A stretch of DNA of 64,000 nucleotides from an uncultured Colwellia sp. (GTDB lineage: Bacteria > Pseudomonadota > Gammaproteobacteria > Enterobacterales > Alteromonadaceae), in assembly GCA_913062815.1 (NCBI GenBank), contig CAJXWZ010000001.1:248001-312000 (forward strand), in the 5' to 3' direction. A program made the translations under genes and the position numbers. This document shows positions 61,866 through 64,000 of this stretch, piece after piece. Under the pieces are notes generated by a model that had not been told where the DNA came from, made no database searches, and saw nothing but the letters and a program-made list of their open reading frames with translations. Numbering within the stretch: the first letter of the stretch is position 1; every line of letters starts with the position of its first letter.

Positions 61866-64000
61866 TTAAAAGCTAGCACGAATGCCAATACTAAAGTTTC
61901 TCCCTGGTAAAGGCGCAATATCTTTTAGAAATGAACTATGAACATGTGCTACTTCATCGGTCAAATTCTGCCCTTTGGCATATAGCACCATATCATTTCC
62001 TACACCTTCAATATAATAGTTTATATTCATATCAAGCAGTGTATATGCATCAGTAACTGATTCTAAAGGCGCAATGTCACTCTGCTTAAAATAATGATTA
62101 GCGCTGATTTCGCTGTCAAAGTTATTGCCTTGATAATGCAATGAGGTGCCCAAGCGCATTGGTGGAGTTCGTGGTAAATAACTGCCATCAGACAATTTAG
62201 CATTAATATAATCACCAAATAAGGTTATTTTTAATGGGCTTGCGATCTGATAAACAAGCTCTGCTTCCATACCATACATGTCAACGTCATCTTGTTGGTA
62301 GATTAAAATAGGTAAGCCATGGTCTTCATGATCTTCTTCTGCCACTTCATGTTCATCATGAGCGTCATCAAAATAAAGTCCAGTATCCTGCTGATAATAG
62401 TAATCTTTCACATGGTTATAGAAGGCGCTAAGTACAAAACCAAAGTCACCTTCAAATTTACGCCAAGTTAAATCAAGGCTATATGAACTTTCTAGTTCAG
62501 GTGATTTTAATGATGACTCAAGGTGTAATTCATCTCCCTCTTGCTCAAGTTCAAACAGGGCACCCACTTCAAAGGTATTGGTGCCAATGTGCGGACCAAA
62601 AGAGAATAACTCTGGTGCTGAAGGTGCACGTTGAGAAAAGGCAATCGACGCGCCTATATTATAACCTTGTTGATAATCCCAAACTAAACCGGCTGAAACA
62701 CTAACTGGCGAAAATTTTTGTTGCTCAAGCGAGATAGTACCTTGCTCATGTTCATCGTCGTGTTCTTCTTCATGTTCTTCTTCGTGTTCTTCATGTGAAA
62801 AACCACTGACTTCACCTAAAACATCTAGTGTTACATGCTCAATACGTGCGCCAAGTTGTAGCAATACAGGACCAAAATGTTTTTCCTCAAGCCATGCAAA
62901 TGCAAGACTATCTGTATTAGAAGGCGGCGTAAAAGCTTCATCACCAATGGCGCTAAAATCTGAACCTTTGTAATGAAAAGTCCAAGCTCCTTGCCAGCCG
63001 AGATAATCCTGATGGTAAACATCTGTTTTAAACTCAAGGCTTTTATTAGAAAATGTAGTGCCGACTAGCCCTGCTTCTATTTCCTGATGTTGATAATCAG
63101 TATAAGCGAATTTAGTCGCTAATTGTTTAATAGCACTATTGTCAAACTTAATATCACTAATAAACTGTACTCTATCTTGCTTCATTTTAGCCTGAGTGCC
63201 AATATCGTGCTCTTCGCCATGCTCCTCTAGGTTACCTTCTTCATGTTCATCTTCTTCATGATGCACATGCCCAGGGATACCGTAGTCTTTAGTTAAACTA
63301 CCGTAAGAAAAACCAACAAAGCCGTTATCAAATATATAACTCGACCCCAAAGTAAGACCACTTGATTTAGAAGCACTGTTCTCTAGCGTGTCTGTATCTG
63401 CTTCTTCGTGATGCTCTTCGTCCTCTTCATGTTCTTCTTCCTCATGAGATTCTTCTTCAAAGCCATTGGGTAATTTATAATTTTCCCCGTCTCGATAAAA
63501 ACCATCCAAATGCAAAGCAAAGTTTTCTCCGGCAATTTGTACACCTTTTTGTAGGGCAAACGAAGCTTGCTGCTCATTAGCTACATCGTTATATTGTAAC
63601 AACCATTCAGCCAATGTATCTGTAGATTTAGGCACTCGATTATCGACCACGTTGACCACGCCACCAATAGCACCACTGCCATAAAACAAAGTCGCTGGCC
63701 CACGCAATACTTCAATTTGTGTCGCCGTACTTGTTTCAGTTGCTACGGCATGATCCGCACCAACGCGTGAAGCATCTCCTGCATCTAAACCATTTTGAGT
63801 GATTAACACTCTTGGTCCATCTAGCCCTCTAATAATGGGACTACTTGCTACTGAACCATAAAAACTAGAGTGTACGCCTACTTCATTTTTAAGCGTTTCG
63901 CCTAAGGTAGACGCTTGTTTTAATTTTAAGTCGTCTCCTGAAATGACATTCACCGGTAAAGCTGACTCAATAGTAGATGAATGTAATGGAGTGGCATAAA
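61866..64000 (-). CDS. TonB-dependent receptor with His/Glu-rich loops (ZnuD-like, probable zinc), partial
   Basis: The frame stays open to the right edge: in-frame codons continue upstream of the GTG at 63953 (TIESALPVNVISGDDL), so the start lies outside. At least 711 residues are visible. The plug shows GVHSSFYGSVASSPIIRGLDGPRVLI and EVLRGPATLFYGSGAIGGVVNVVD. Four tracts very rich in His, Glu and Asp are inserted in barrel loops. Such loops mark ZnuD-type zinc receptors of Neisseria and Acinetobacter. The barrel ends GRNFSIGIRASF. Zinc is the best guess; copper or another divalent metal is possible. A Zur site, if any, would be outside the window. Confidence 0.88.
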   Translation of the reverse strand, partial: YATPLHSSTIESALPVNVISGDDLKLKQASTLGETLKNEVGVHSSFYGSVASSPIIRGLDGPRVLITQNGLDAGDASRVGADHAVATETSTATQIEVLRGPATLFYGSGAIGGVVNVVDNRVPKSTDTLAEWLLQYNDVANEQQASFALQKGVQIAGENFALHLDGFYRDGENYKLPNGFEEESHEEEEHEEDEEHHEEADTDTLENSASKSSGLTLGSSYIFDNGFVGFSYGSLTKDYGIPGHVHHEEDEHEEGNLEEHGEEHDIGTQAKMKQDRVQFISDIKFDNSAIKQLATKFAYTDYQHQEIEAGLVGTTFSNKSLEFKTDVYHQDYLGWQGAWTFHYKGSDFSAIGDEAFTPPSNTDSLAFAWLEEKHFGPVLLQLGARIEHVTLDVLGEVSGFSHEEHEEEHEEEHDDEHEQGTISLEQQKFSPVSVSAGLVWDYQQGYNIGASIAFSQRAPSAPELFSFGPHIGTNTFEVGALFELEQEGDELHLESSLKSPELESSYSLDLTWRKFEGDFGFVLSAFYNHVKDYYYQQDTGLYFDDAHDEHEVAEEDHEDHGLPILIYQQDDVDMYGMEAELVYQIASPLKITLFGDYINAKLSDGSYLPRTPPMRLGTSLHYQGNNFDSEISANHYFKQSDIAPLESVTDAYTLLDMNINYYIEGVGNDMVLYAKGQNLTDEVAHVHSSFLKDIAPLPGRNFSIGIRASF

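Noticed and set aside
62322..63455. GAA/CAT-rich repeats as a possible CRISPR or tandem repeat array
   Set aside because: They are low-complexity coding tracts for His/Glu in a TonB receptor; no regular repeat-spacer structure is present.

Overview
The window looks like chromosome from a marine, AT-rich gammaproteobacterium of the order Alteromonadales, most likely a Colwelliaceae-type organism (Colwellia, Thalassotalea or a relative). The reasons are the conserved block rpsT / murJ-ribF-ileS-lspA-fkpB-ispH next to minor type IV pilin genes, the many TonB-dependent receptors and secreted peptidases, and the low G+C. This placement is inference from gene content; no search was run. I see no tRNA, rRNA, CRISPR array, insertion sequence, prophage or plasmid function.

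Layout. 1-6.35 kb, minus strand: minor pilin operon pilV-pilW-pilX-pilY1-pilE followed by a small tapY2-like gene cut by the left edge. 6.35-6.79 kb: a 441-bp non-coding gap where many gammaproteobacteria carry fimT/fimU. 6.8-14.3 kb, minus: housekeeping operon murJ, ribF, ileS, lspA, fkpB, ispH, divergent from rpsT (UUG start, clear terminator). 15-24.9 kb: single metabolic or hypothetical genes (M49-like peptidase lipoprotein, GMC oxidoreductase, transglutaminase-like/TPR lipoprotein, TlpA-like thioredoxin, large acyl-CoA dehydrogenase, BACON-type lipoprotein, DUF3010). 25-28.8 kb: a four-enzyme set (SDR, amidohydrolase/lactonase, enolase-superfamily dehydratase, class II aldolase) that reads as a non-phosphorylative sugar-acid pathway. 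28.9-35.7 kb: TANGO2/NRDE protein, DUF4389, a small two-helix membrane protein, ThrE-type exporter, TetR regulator, M13 peptidase, solitary solute-binding-like protein.

35.8-37.1 kb is an iron-storage unit: bfd behind a Fur-like palindrome, then two bacterioferritin subunits with complementary defects (one with the ferroxidase ligands and no haem Met, the other with the haem Met and no ferroxidase site). 37.2-42.8 kb is a cobalamin uptake and adenosylation locus, btuD-btuC-cobO-btuF and btuB, with two separate cobalamin riboswitches. 42.8-52.4 kb holds a PPP-type phosphatase, a large TonB receptor divergent from a membrane-bound winged-helix/beta-propeller regulator, and a reprolysin-like (M12B) secreted metalloprotease with a GlyGly-CTERM-like tail plus a lipoprotein. 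52.5-57 kb: an RND pump and its adaptor. 57.3-61.8 kb: TerB, a CvfB-like S1 protein, another TonB receptor, a 40-residue membrane protein and a methyltransferase. 61.9-64 kb: a TonB receptor with four His/Glu-rich tracts (ZnuD-like, probably zinc), cut by the right edge.

Nothing here is certain to be a wholly new system. The best leads are the split bacterioferritin pair, the receptor/propeller-regulator pair, the sugar-acid enzyme set without its own transporter or regulator, two FadR-like half-operators in front of oxidative enzymes, and two small membrane proteins that gene finders may miss.
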